A stretch of 64,000 nt of DNA from Bacteroides timonensis (lineage in GTDB: Bacteria; Bacteroidota; Bacteroidia; Bacteroidales; Bacteroidaceae). How positions within the stretch are numbered: the stretch's first letter is position 1; every line of letters begins with the position of its first letter. Made by a program: the position numbers and the translations under genes. Below the pieces are notes generated by a model, which saw only the letters and a list, made by a program, of their open reading frames with translations, did no database searches and had not been told where the DNA came from. Positions 34,305-42,871 of the stretch are shown here, piece after piece. The stretch spans positions 1 through 64,000 of the forward strand of contig NZ_CBVI010000048.1 in NCBI RefSeq assembly GCF_000513195.1. The letters are read 5' to 3'.

Positions 34305-34531
34305 AAATGATAATTTAGCGGTGAGAATGAATAGGCAGAACTATCTCAATTCTCCTCCTCCCGGGAGGAGGAGTACCCGTAGGGGGAGGTGGTAGGTAAA
34401 ATAATAAATACCTATTAATAAGAATATTAAGGTATTCTTTCCTACCTACCACCCCGCCCTTTGGGCACCCCTCCTCCGAGGAGGAGGGGAATTTAGATAG
34501 TCCGAGTATTTCACCGATAAATTCCCATTTA
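34305..34531. repeat. Composite palindromic element, copy B, with outer inverted repeat
   Basis: The core 34341-34500 matches the element at 13321: hairpin halves plus GGGGGAGGTGGTAGGT against ACCTACCACCCCGCCC, with ends CTATCTCAATTC and GAATTTAGATAG. An outer pair (AAATGATAATTTAGCGGTGAG at 34305 against TTTCACCGATAAATTCCCAT at 34509) extends it. The AT-rich loop differs from copy A. It occupies nearly all of the 299-bp gap between the ABC-F and M13 genes. Confidence 0.87.
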
Positions 34532-34580
34532 TAGTACGAAACAATTTTGAATATCTACTTATAACATTATTTTATATCTT

Positions 34581-36617
34581 ATGAAAGTAACTCATTATTT
34601 ACCTTTAGCCGCAGCTTGCCTTATGATGGTGGGATGTGGTACGGGCAAGCAGAAAGCTGAAATGACAGCCGGTATCCAGCTTGCCAATCTTGACACAACT
34701 GCCCTTCCGGGGAGTAGTTTCTATCAGTACGCCTGTGGCGGTTGGATTGAAAGCCATCCACTTTCACCTGAGTATTCACAGTACGGTTCTTTTACAGAAC
34801 TTGCCGAGAATAATCGTAAGCAGATACAAGGTCTGATTGAAGAACTGGCTGCCACTCAGCACGAAGCAGGTAGTGTAGCGCAAAAGGTAGGCGACCTCTA
34901 CAAGATTGTTATGGACAGCGTGAAGCTGAACAAGGAAGGGGTTGCTCCTATCAAAGCCGATCTGGAACAGATTGCTTCCCTGAAAGATAAAGAAGCTGTT
35001 TATGCTTTGCTCGCCGATCTGCGCAAACAGGGCATCGGTGCTTACCTCGGCCTCTATGTGGCTGCCGATGAAATGAACAGTAACGAGAATGCCGTGCAGC
35101 TTTATCAAAGCGGCTTGAGCATGGGCGAACGCGATTACTATCTGGCTACTGATCCTTCTACTACCGCTATCCGTGATGCCTTCCGTACTCATGTACAGAA
35201 AATGTATCAGTTGGCCGGCTTCGATGAAGCTACAGCCAAGAAAGGTATGGAAGTGGTTATGGACGTGGAAACCCGTCTTGCTAAAGCTTTCCGTTCTCGT
35301 ACCGAACTGCGTGACCCGCATGCCAACTACAATAAGATGAGCATGGAAGAGGTGAAGAAGAATTATCCTACTTTCAACTGGGACGCTTACCTTTCAGGTC
35401 TTGGACTGACAGATGTGAAGGAAATCATTGTCGGCCAGCCTGCTTCGGTAGCTGAAGCTGCCAATATCCTGAACACCTTACCTGTTGATCAGCAAGCTCT
35501 TTACCTGCAATGGAAACTGATTGATTCTGCTGCCGGTTATTTGAATGACGAGATGGCTCAACAGAACTTCGACTTCTACGAACGTACCATGTCCGGAACG
35601 CAGGAAATGCAACCCCGCTGGAAGACTGCCGTTTCTGTAGTAAGCTCCGCACTGGGTGAAGCCGTAGGACAGATGTATGTAGAGAAATACTTCCCTGCCG
35701 CTGCCAAGGAACGTATGGTATCTTTGGTGAAGAACCTTCAGACCAGCTTGGGCGAACGCATCAACAACCTTGCCTGGATGAGCGACGAAACCAAGCTGAA
35801 AGCACAGGAGAAACTGGCTACTTTCCACGTGAAGATCGGTTATCCTGATAAGTGGAAAGACTACTCTACGTTGGAAATCAAAGACGACTCTTACTGGAAC
35901 AACTTCAAGCGTGCCAGCCTGTGGAACTATGCTGAAATGATTGCCAAAGCCGGCAAACCGGTAGACAAGGATGAGTGGTTGATGACTCCGCAGACCGTAA
36001 ACGCTTATTACAACCCGACAACGAACGAAATCTGTTTTCCTGCCGGTATCCTGCAATATCCGTTCTTCGATATGAATGCTGACGATGCCTTCAATTACGG
36101 TGCAATCGGTGTTGTAATCGGTCATGAGATGACACACGGCTTCGACGACCAAGGTCGCCAGTACGACAAAGACGGTAATCTGAAAGACTGGTGGACGGAA
36201 GAAGATGCTAGGAACTTCGAGAAACGTGCCGATGTAATGGTTGCTTTCTTTGACAGCATAGAAGTTGCACCGGGGGTACATGCCAACGGTCGTATGACAC
36301 TGGGTGAGAACATTGCCGACCACGGAGGTTTGCAAGTATCTTACCAGGCATTCAAGAAGGCTACCGCTGCCGCTCCGCTGGAAGTAAAAGACGGTTTCAC
36401 TCCCGAACAACGCTTCTTCTTGGCTTATGCCAATGTTTGGGCTAACAATACCCGTCCCGAAGCCATCCTGCAATTGACGAAGATCGATGTACACTCTCTG
36501 GGTAAATGGCGTGTAGACGCTGCATTGCCACACATTGCTGCATGGTATGAGGCATTCGGCATTACAGAAAAAGATCCGATGTTCGTACCGGTGGCAGAAC
36601 GCATCTCTATCTGGTAA
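34581..36617 (+). CDS. M13-family zinc metallopeptidase lipoprotein
   Basis: A 678-residue neprilysin/PepO-type oligopeptidase. The lipoprotein signal ends at Cys19 (LMMVGC). The zinc site is intact: HEMTH (His515, Glu516, His519) and the third ligand Glu in GENIADHGG about 60 residues on; the C-terminal RPEAILQ and KWRVDAALPHI regions are typical. It should cut small peptides in the periplasm or at the cell surface. It is monocistronic, and a phased TGCCA/TGGCA array starts five bases after the stop codon. Confidence 0.95.
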   Translation: MKVTHYLPLAAACLMMVGCGTGKQKAEMTAGIQLANLDTTALPGSSFYQYACGGWIESHPLSPEYSQYGSFTELAENNRKQIQGLIEELAATQHEAGSVAQKVGDLYKIVMDSVKLNKEGVAPIKADLEQIASLKDKEAVYALLADLRKQGIGAYLGLYVAADEMNSNENAVQLYQSGLSMGERDYYLATDPSTTAIRDAFRTHVQKMYQLAGFDEATAKKGMEVVMDVETRLAKAFRSRTELRDPHANYNKMSMEEVKKNYPTFNWDAYLSGLGLTDVKEIIVGQPASVAEAANILNTLPVDQQALYLQWKLIDSAAGYLNDEMAQQNFDFYERTMSGTQEMQPRWKTAVSVVSSALGEAVGQMYVEKYFPAAAKERMVSLVKNLQTSLGERINNLAWMSDETKLKAQEKLATFHVKIGYPDKWKDYSTLEIKDDSYWNNFKRASLWNYAEMIAKAGKPVDKDEWLMTPQTVNAYYNPTTNEICFPAGILQYPFFDMNADDAFNYGAIGVVIGHEMTHGFDDQGRQYDKDGNLKDWWTEEDARNFEKRADVMVAFFDSIEVAPGVHANGRMTLGENIADHGGLQVSYQAFKKATAAAPLEVKDGFTPEQRFFLAYANVWANNTRPEAILQLTKIDVHSLGKWRVDAALPHIAAWYEAFGITEKDPMFVPVAERISIW

Positions 36618-36621
36618 GTCT

Positions 36622-36714
36622 TGCCATCGTTTTGGCACAGTTGTGCCAAGGCGATGGCATAGCCTTGCCAAGGCGATGGCAAAACTGTGCCACAGCTGTG
36701 GCACAGCTCTGGCA
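36622..36714. repeat. 11-bp-phased array of alternating TGCCA/TGGCA half-sites, 9 units
   Basis: TGCCA or TGGCA starts at 36622, 36633, 36644, 36655, 36666, 36677, 36688, 36699 and 36710: exactly 11 bp each time, alternating in orientation for the first eight and ending with two TGGCA. Linkers vary in sequence (TCGTT, CAGTTG, AGGCGA and others). It begins five bases after the M13 stop, before the terminator. Confidence 0.9.
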
Positions 36715-36755
36715 TAATGGGGCGGTATTCTCTCCGTTTAGCAAAAAAGAAAGAT

Positions 36756-36793
36756 AAAGGCAGTAAATCCTAAACAGGATTGCTGCCTTTTTT
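36756..36793 (+). terminator. Rho-independent terminator after the M13 peptidase
   Basis: AGGCAGTAAATCCT, loop AAAC, AGGATTGCTGCCT, then six T, with a matching run of A before the stem. Separates the peptidase from purH. Confidence 0.8.
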
Positions 36794-36845
36794 AATTATA
36801 CCTAATTTATTGTGTTTGAGTATGTGTGCAAATAAACATTTTTAG

Positions 36846-36853
36846 TACCTTTG
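36846..36853 (+). promoter_or_regulatory. -7 promoter box TACCTTTG for purH
   Basis: Consensus TAnnTTTG, 28 bases before the ATG at 36882. No purine riboswitch fold was recognised in the short leader. Confidence 0.7.
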
Positions 36854-36881
36854 CGCATCAAATACTTATATACGCAATTCC

Positions 36882-38405
36882 ATGTCTGAAACAAAAAGAA
36901 TTAAAACCGCTTTAGTATCGGTTTATCATAAGGAAGGTTTGGACGAAATCATCACCAAACTGCATGAAGAAGGAGTTGAGTTTCTGTCAACAGGCGGAAC
37001 TCGTCAGTTTATAGAATCACTGGGTTATCCCTGTAAAGCAGTGGAAGACTTGACCACGTATCCCTCTATCCTGGGTGGACGTGTGAAGACCCTGCATCCG
37101 AAAGTGTTCGGTGGTATTCTCTGCCGTCGCGGACTGGAACAGGATATGCAACAGATAGAAAAATATGAAATTCCCGAAATAGACCTCGTTATCGTCGATT
37201 TGTATCCGTTTGAAGCTACCGTAGCTTCCGGTGCCGACGAGCCGACTATCATCGAGAAAATAGATATAGGCGGTATCTCACTGATCCGTGCTGCTGCCAA
37301 GAATTACAATGACGTGGTTATCATTGCTTCTCAGGCACAATACCAGCCGTTCCGCGATATGCTGATGGAACATGGAGCTACCACTTCGCTGGAAGAACGC
37401 CGTTGGTTTGCCAAAGAGGCGTTTTCCGTTTCTTCCCATTACGATTCAGCCATCTTCAACTACTTCGATGGCGAAGAAGGTTCCGCATTCCGTTGCTCTG
37501 CCAATAATCAGAAGACTTTGCGCTATGGCGAGAACCCGCATCAGAAGGGTTACTTCTACGGAAATCTGGAAGCTATGTTCGACCAGATTCACGGAAAGGA
37601 AATCTCTTACAACAACCTGCTCGATATCAATGCAGCTGTTGACCTGATCGATGAATTTGAGGAGACTACGTTTGCCGTATTGAAGCATAACAATGCTTGC
37701 GGCCTGGCTTCACGCCCCACGGTGCTCGAAGCATGGAACGATGCATTGGCCGGTGACCCGGTTTCCGCTTTCGGTGGTGTGCTCATCACAAACGGAGTGA
37801 TCGATAAGGACGCTGCTGAGGAAATCAATAAAATCTTTTTCGAGGTAATTATCGCTCCTGATTACGATGTAGACGCATTGGAAATCCTGGGACAGAAGAA
37901 AAACCGTATTATTCTGGTTCGCAAGCCTGCCGCACTGCCTAAGAAGCAGTTCCGTTCTCTCTTGAATGGTGTGTTGGTACAGGACCGCGACCTGAATACC
38001 GAGAAGCCTGAAGATTTGAAAACTGCAACCACGAAAGCACCTACCGCACAGGAAATAGAAGACATGCTCTTTGCTAACAAGATTGTGAAGAATAGTAAGT
38101 CCAACGCTATCGTACTGGCTAAAGGCAAGCAATTGCTGGCAAGCGGTGTGGGACAGACTTCACGTGTGGATGCTTTGAAGCAGGCCATCGAAAAAGCCAA
38201 GAATTTCGGCTTCGACCTGAAAGGTGCCGTGATGGCATCCGACGCTTTCTTCCCCTTCCCCGACTGTGTGGAGATTGCCGGAAATGAAGGTGTGACCGCA
38301 GTTATTCAGCCGGGTGGTTCCATCAAGGATCAGCTTTCGTTCGACTATTGCAACGAACATGGTATCGCGATGGTGACCACAGGAATTCGTCATTTCAAAC
38401 ACTAA
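36882..38405 (+). CDS. purH: Bifunctional AICAR transformylase / IMP cyclohydrolase
   Basis: A 507-residue enzyme catalysing the last two steps of IMP synthesis. The N-terminal cyclohydrolase domain (1 to about 200) has LVSVYHKEGL, STGGTRQFIE and the GGRVKTLHPK motif. The transformylase domain carries LRYGENPHQKG, the KHNNACGLA active-site stretch and DAFFPFPDCV. The full family length is present. Its own promoter and the upstream terminator show a separate transcript; it precedes the mreB operon by 131 bp of repeats. Confidence 0.97.
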   Translation: MSETKRIKTALVSVYHKEGLDEIITKLHEEGVEFLSTGGTRQFIESLGYPCKAVEDLTTYPSILGGRVKTLHPKVFGGILCRRGLEQDMQQIEKYEIPEIDLVIVDLYPFEATVASGADEPTIIEKIDIGGISLIRAAAKNYNDVVIIASQAQYQPFRDMLMEHGATTSLEERRWFAKEAFSVSSHYDSAIFNYFDGEEGSAFRCSANNQKTLRYGENPHQKGYFYGNLEAMFDQIHGKEISYNNLLDINAAVDLIDEFEETTFAVLKHNNACGLASRPTVLEAWNDALAGDPVSAFGGVLITNGVIDKDAAEEINKIFFEVIIAPDYDVDALEILGQKKNRIILVRKPAALPKKQFRSLLNGVLVQDRDLNTEKPEDLKTATTKAPTAQEIEDMLFANKIVKNSKSNAIVLAKGKQLLASGVGQTSRVDALKQAIEKAKNFGFDLKGAVMASDAFFPFPDCVEIAGNEGVTAVIQPGGSIKDQLSFDYCNEHGIAMVTTGIRHFKH

Positions 38406-38410
38406 GGATA

Positions 38411-38533
38411 TTTACGATTTGGTGATTTACTATTTACGATTTGCCATGCGGCATCGTCATGATAAATCGTCAGATCAATAGTAAATAGTGAATTCTTAAA
38501 TAGTAAATAGTAAATAGTAAAATAGTAAATACA
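38411..38533. repeat. AT-rich word repeats and inverted repeat between purH and mreB
   Basis: GATTTACTATTTACGATTT on the left is partly complementary to AAATCGTCAGATCAATAGTAAAT on the right. Four to five copies of AATAGTAAAT follow up to the mreB start. No promoter box was found inside it. Confidence 0.7.
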
Positions 38534-38536
38534 CAG

Positions 38537-39559
38537 ATGGGATTATTCTCTTTTACGCAAGAAATAGCGATGGACCTTGGTACCGCCAATACCATTATTA
38601 CAACCAATGGTAAGATTGTGGTGGATGAGCCTTCGGTGGTAGCTCTCGACCGTCGCACCGATAAGATGATTGCCGTGGGTGATAAGGCGAAGATGATGCA
38701 CGAAAAGACCCACGAAAATATACGTACCATCCGTCCGCTTCGCGACGGTGTAATTGCCGATTTCTATGCTTGTGAGCAGATGATACGCGGTTTGATAAAG
38801 ATGGTGAATAATCGCAACCGTCTGTTCTCTCCTTCGCTCCGTATGGTTATCGGTGTCCCCTCGGGTAGTACTGAAGTGGAGCTGCGTGCCGTGCGCGACT
38901 CTGCGGAGCATGCCGGCGGACGTGACGTCTACCTGATTTTCGAACCTATGGCTGCCGCTATTGGTATCGGTATCGATGTGGAAGCTCCGGAAGGAAACAT
39001 GATTGTAGATATAGGTGGTGGTTCTACGGAAATTGCCGTTATCTCTTTGGGTGGTATCGTAGCCAACAATTCCATACGCATAGCGGGCGATGACTTTACT
39101 GCAGACATTCAGGAGTATATGAGCCGCCAGCACAATGTGAAAGTCAGCGAGCGTATGGCCGAACGTATTAAGATCAATGCGGGTGCCGCCCTGACCGAAC
39201 TTGGTGAAGACGCCCCCGAAGATTATATCGTTCACGGACCGAACCGTATCACGGCTCTGCCTATGGAAGTGCCTGTATGCTATCAGGAAGTGGCGCACTG
39301 TTTGGAGAAATCAATCTCGAAGATTGAAACCGCTATCTTGAATGCGCTGGAAAATACACCTCCCGAACTGTATGCCGATATTGTGCACAATGGTATTTAT
39401 CTGGCAGGTGGTGGTGCATTGCTCCGCGGACTCGATAAGCGTTTGACTGATAAGATTAATATTCCGTTCCATATTGCTGAGGATCCCCTGCATGCTGTTG
39501 CCAAAGGTACGGGTGTGGCGCTGAAGAATGTGGATCGTTTCTCATTCCTGATGAGATGA
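38537..39559 (+). CDS. mreB: Rod-shape actin homologue MreB
   Basis: A 340-residue actin-fold ATPase that forms membrane-associated filaments guiding lateral wall synthesis. It has the phosphate-1 motif (MDLGTANTII), phosphate-2 (VDIGGGSTEIAVISLGG) and adenosine motif (LAGGGALLRGLDK), and the family length. Start chosen at ATG 38537, immediately after the AATAGTAAAT repeats. First gene of mreB-mreC-mreD-mrdA-rodA. Confidence 0.97.
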   Translation: MGLFSFTQEIAMDLGTANTIITTNGKIVVDEPSVVALDRRTDKMIAVGDKAKMMHEKTHENIRTIRPLRDGVIADFYACEQMIRGLIKMVNNRNRLFSPSLRMVIGVPSGSTEVELRAVRDSAEHAGGRDVYLIFEPMAAAIGIGIDVEAPEGNMIVDIGGGSTEIAVISLGGIVANNSIRIAGDDFTADIQEYMSRQHNVKVSERMAERIKINAGAALTELGEDAPEDYIVHGPNRITALPMEVPVCYQEVAHCLEKSISKIETAILNALENTPPELYADIVHNGIYLAGGGALLRGLDKRLTDKINIPFHIAEDPLHAVAKGTGVALKNVDRFSFLMR

Positions 39560-39568
39560 TAAAGCCAT

Positions 39569-40411
39569 ATGCGAAATTTACTGAACTTTCTTATTAAATA
39601 CAACTACTGGTTCCTCTTTCTACTGTTAGAGGCAGCCAGTTTTGTTTTATTGTTTCGTTTCAACTACTATCAGCAGAGTGTGTTCTTCACATCTGCCAAC
39701 AGTGTGGCGGGGAAAGTTTACGATGTTTCGGGAACTATTACTTCTTATTTCCATCTGAAATCTGTCAATGAAGACTTGCTCGACCGTAATATGTGGTTGG
39801 AGCAGCGGGTGGCTTTCCTGGAGAAAACGCTGAAAAATAAAGGAATGGACTCTGTTCGGTTGTATAGCCTGGAACGGCTCGAACCGGACGAATACCATAT
39901 TTTCAAAGCGAATGTCATCAAGAATAGTCTGAACCGGGTGGATAATTATATCACCCTTGATGAAGGAACCTCTGCGGGTATCCGTCCGGAAATGGGAGTG
40001 GTAGATGCCAACGGAGTAGTGGGCATTGTCTATAAGACTTCTCCACATTACTCTACCGTTATCCCATTGCTGAACAGTAAATCGAGCATCAGTTGCAAGA
40101 TTGTGGGCAGTGAATATTTCGGTTACTTGAAGTGGGAATATGGAGACTCTCGTTATGCTTATCTGAAAGATTTACCTCGCCACGCAGAGTTTAACCTGGG
40201 TGATACGGTGGTGACAAGTGGATATTCTACAGTATTTCCTGCAGGCATCATGGTGGGAACGGTGGATGATATGTCTGATTCTCACGACGGTCTCTCTTAT
40301 CTGTTGAAGATAAAACTGGCTACGGACTTCGGAAAGGTGAGCAACGTGCGGGTAATTGCCCGTACCGGACAAGAAGAGCAGAAAGCGCTGGAGAAGGAAG
40401 AGGAGAAGTGA
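39569..40411 (+). CDS. mreC: Rod shape-determining protein MreC
   Basis: A 280-residue periplasmic scaffold. One N-terminal membrane helix (about 11-31) is followed by a coiled coil (about 65-95) and the two beta-barrel domains, with the conserved GVVDANGVVGIVYKTS and GDTVVTSGYSTVFPAGI stretches. It links MreB and MreD to the penicillin-binding proteins. The tail is a short charged EEQKALEKEEEK helix. The reading frame ends at the beginning of a GTGATA-rich repeat stretch. Confidence 0.95.
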   Translation: MRNLLNFLIKYNYWFLFLLLEAASFVLLFRFNYYQQSVFFTSANSVAGKVYDVSGTITSYFHLKSVNEDLLDRNMWLEQRVAFLEKTLKNKGMDSVRLYSLERLEPDEYHIFKANVIKNSLNRVDNYITLDEGTSAGIRPEMGVVDANGVVGIVYKTSPHYSTVIPLLNSKSSISCKIVGSEYFGYLKWEYGDSRYAYLKDLPRHAEFNLGDTVVTSGYSTVFPAGIMVGTVDDMSDSHDGLSYLLKIKLATDFGKVSNVRVIARTGQEEQKALEKEEEK

Positions 40412-40503
40412 TGGGAGTGATAAGGTGATAGAGTGATAGGAGTGATAAATGATAGGGGGGGGACCTCAATCGTAAATCGTAAATTATAAAATCGTAAATC
40501 AAA
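40409..40503. repeat. GTGATA-rich and ATCGTAAAT-rich repeats between mreC and mreD
   Basis: GTGATGGGA/GTGATAAG/GTGATAGA/GTGATAGGA words run from the mreC stop to about 40455, then AATCGTAAATCGTAAATT and AAATCGTAAATC run up to the mreD start. The spacer has no gene or clear promoter. Confidence 0.65.
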
Positions 40504-41004
40504 TTGGTCATCAATTATCTGCATAAAATAGGTTGGTTTATCGGTTTGGTACTATTGCAGGTACTGATACTGAATAATGTGCATATTGCCGGATATGCCA
40601 CTCCTTTTCTATATATTTATCTCATACTGAAATTCGAGTCGGAAACGCCACGGAATACTTTGATGCTGTGGGCGTTTTTTCTGGGACTGACGGTGGATAT
40701 CTTTTCGGATACGCCGGGTATGAATGCTGCGGCTACGGTGGCACTGGCTTTTCTGCGTCCTACATTCCTACGCCTGTTTGTGCCGAGGGATGCGTTTGAG
40801 AATATAGTTCCTTCGATCAAGTCGATGGGAATTGTACCTTTCCTGAAGTATTTGGTTGTTAGCGTTTTTATTCATCATGCAATATTACTTACCATAGAAT
40901 TCTTTTCGTTCGCCCATATCGGAACGTTGCTGCTGAGAATTGTGGCAAGTGCGTTGCTGACTATAACCTGTATCATGGCTATAGAAGGAGTGAAGAAGAA
41001 GTAA
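40504..41004 (+). CDS. mreD: Rod shape-determining protein MreD (TTG start)
   Basis: A 166-residue inner-membrane protein with five or six helices, beginning VINYLHKIGWFIGL and containing the family's YLILKFE and LGLTVDIFSDTPGMNAAATV loop. No ATG or GTG opens the frame before the first helix; TTG at 40504, directly after a run of ATCGTAAAT repeats, is the only sensible start. The repeat may have replaced the original leader. It is followed by mrdA one base after its stop codon. Confidence 0.9.
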   Translation: MVINYLHKIGWFIGLVLLQVLILNNVHIAGYATPFLYIYLILKFESETPRNTLMLWAFFLGLTVDIFSDTPGMNAAATVALAFLRPTFLRLFVPRDAFENIVPSIKSMGIVPFLKYLVVSVFIHHAILLTIEFFSFAHIGTLLLRIVASALLTITCIMAIEGVKKK

Positions 41005-41005
41005 G

Positions 41006-42871
41006 ATGGCAAAAGATTATACACTCGAAAAGCGGAAATTAGTGATAGGTGGGGTAGCAATTGTGATTGTTATCATTTATATCATGCGTCTTTTTGTGTT
41101 GCAGATCATGACTGATACTTACAAGAAGAACGCGGACAGTAACGCTTTCCTCAATAAAATCCAGTATCCTTCGCGCGGTGCGATTTATGACCGCAATGGA
41201 AAATTACTGGTGTTCAATCAACCTGCGTATGATATCACATTCGTGCCGCGAGAGGTGACGGAACTGGATACTCTCGATTTTTGCCGCACACTGAATATTA
41301 CGAAAGAACAGCTGCTGAAGCGAATGAAAGATGTGAAGAACCGCTGGATGAATCCCGGTTATTCCAGATATACGCATCAGGTGTTTATGACGCAGCTCTC
41401 GGCGGAAGAGTGCGGTGTATTCCAGGAAAAACTCTTTAAATTCCCGGGCTTTTATATTCAGAGACGTACTATCCGGCAATACACTTATAATTCTGCCGGA
41501 CATGCTTTGGGGGATATCGGTGAGGTTTCAATGAGAGATATTGAGGCTGACGATTACTACATTCGCGGTGATTATGTGGGTAAGCAAGGTATAGAAAAGT
41601 CATACGAGAAATACCTGCGTGGCGAAAAAGGAGTGGAGGTTTTGCTTCGTGATGCGCACGGACGTATTCAGGGCCACTATATGGATGGGAAACTGGATCG
41701 ACCATCCGTACCGGGTAAGAATCTGAAATTAGGGTTGGATATTGATTTGCAGATGTTGGGTGAGCGTCTGATGAAGAATAAAATCGGTGCAATTGTGGCT
41801 ATTGAGCCGGAAACGGGGGAGATCCTTTGTTTGGTATCTGCTCCGAACTTTGATCCGCACTTGATGATTGGCCGCCAACGTGGTAAAAATCATAATATGT
41901 TGCAGAGAGATAAGCAGAAACCTTTGCTGAATCGTGCTATTATGGGTGTTTATCCTCCGGGGTCTACTTTCAAAACAGCGCAGGCGCTGACATTCTTACA
42001 GGAAGGTATTATACAGCCATCCACATCGTTTCCTTGTTCTCACGGATTCATTTATGGAGGTCTGCGTGTGGGATGTCACGGGCATGGATCACCTCTTCCG
42101 CTGATACCTGCTATTGCCACTTCGTGTAATGCTTATTTCTGTTGGGGGCTTTATCGCATGTTTGGTGATAAGAAATACGGTTCACCACAGAATGCGCTTA
42201 CTGTATGGAAAGATCACATGGTTTCTCAAGGATTTGGTTATAAGCTGGGAACGGACTTGCCGGGTGAGAAACGCGGATTTATTCCCAATGCGGGTGTTTA
42301 TGATAAGGCCTATCGTGGATCATGGAATGGATTGACGGTAATCAGTATTTCTATCGGTCAGGGTGAAGTTTTAAGTACACCTTTGCAAATGGCAAATTTA
42401 GCGGCTACCATTGCCAATCGTGGTTATTTTGTGACTCCGCATATCGTGAAGGATATTCAGGATGCAGAATTGGATAGTACCTACCGGGAACGTCGTTACA
42501 CTTCTATCGACCGCTCTTATTATGAAGAAATTGTAGAAGGTATGCGGGCTGCCGTTACGGGAGTTACCGGAAGTGCTACTTGCCGTATAGCCGGAACCAT
42601 ACTGCCGGGTGTAGAAGTCTGTGGAAAGACGGGTACGGCACAGAATCGCGGACATGACCACTCTGCATTTATAGGTTTTGCCCCAATGGATAAGCCGAAG
42701 ATTGCAATTGCTGTTTATGTGGAGAATGGTGGTTGGGGTGCAACCTACGGAGTACCTTATGGTGCTTTAATGATGGAACAGTATTTGAATGGAAAACTTT
42801 CGCCTGCCAGCGAAGAAAGAGCGGAAGAAATGAGTAATCGTGTGATAATGTATGGTGACGAGGAGAGATAG
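41006..42871 (+). CDS. mrdA: Penicillin-binding protein 2 (elongation transpeptidase)
   Basis: A 621-residue class B PBP. One membrane helix (about 12-30) precedes the dimerisation domain (SRGAIYDRNGKLL) and the transpeptidase domain with active Ser320 in STFK, SCN in TSCNAYF and KTG at 541-543. It cross-links peptidoglycan for cell elongation together with RodA, encoded next with a 20-base overlap. The domain order and length are standard. Confidence 0.96.
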   Translation: MAKDYTLEKRKLVIGGVAIVIVIIYIMRLFVLQIMTDTYKKNADSNAFLNKIQYPSRGAIYDRNGKLLVFNQPAYDITFVPREVTELDTLDFCRTLNITKEQLLKRMKDVKNRWMNPGYSRYTHQVFMTQLSAEECGVFQEKLFKFPGFYIQRRTIRQYTYNSAGHALGDIGEVSMRDIEADDYYIRGDYVGKQGIEKSYEKYLRGEKGVEVLLRDAHGRIQGHYMDGKLDRPSVPGKNLKLGLDIDLQMLGERLMKNKIGAIVAIEPETGEILCLVSAPNFDPHLMIGRQRGKNHNMLQRDKQKPLLNRAIMGVYPPGSTFKTAQALTFLQEGIIQPSTSFPCSHGFIYGGLRVGCHGHGSPLPLIPAIATSCNAYFCWGLYRMFGDKKYGSPQNALTVWKDHMVSQGFGYKLGTDLPGEKRGFIPNAGVYDKAYRGSWNGLTVISISIGQGEVLSTPLQMANLAATIANRGYFVTPHIVKDIQDAELDSTYRERRYTSIDRSYYEEIVEGMRAAVTGVTGSATCRIAGTILPGVEVCGKTGTAQNRGHDHSAFIGFAPMDKPKIAIAVYVENGGWGATYGVPYGALMMEQYLNGKLSPASEERAEEMSNRVIMYGDEER

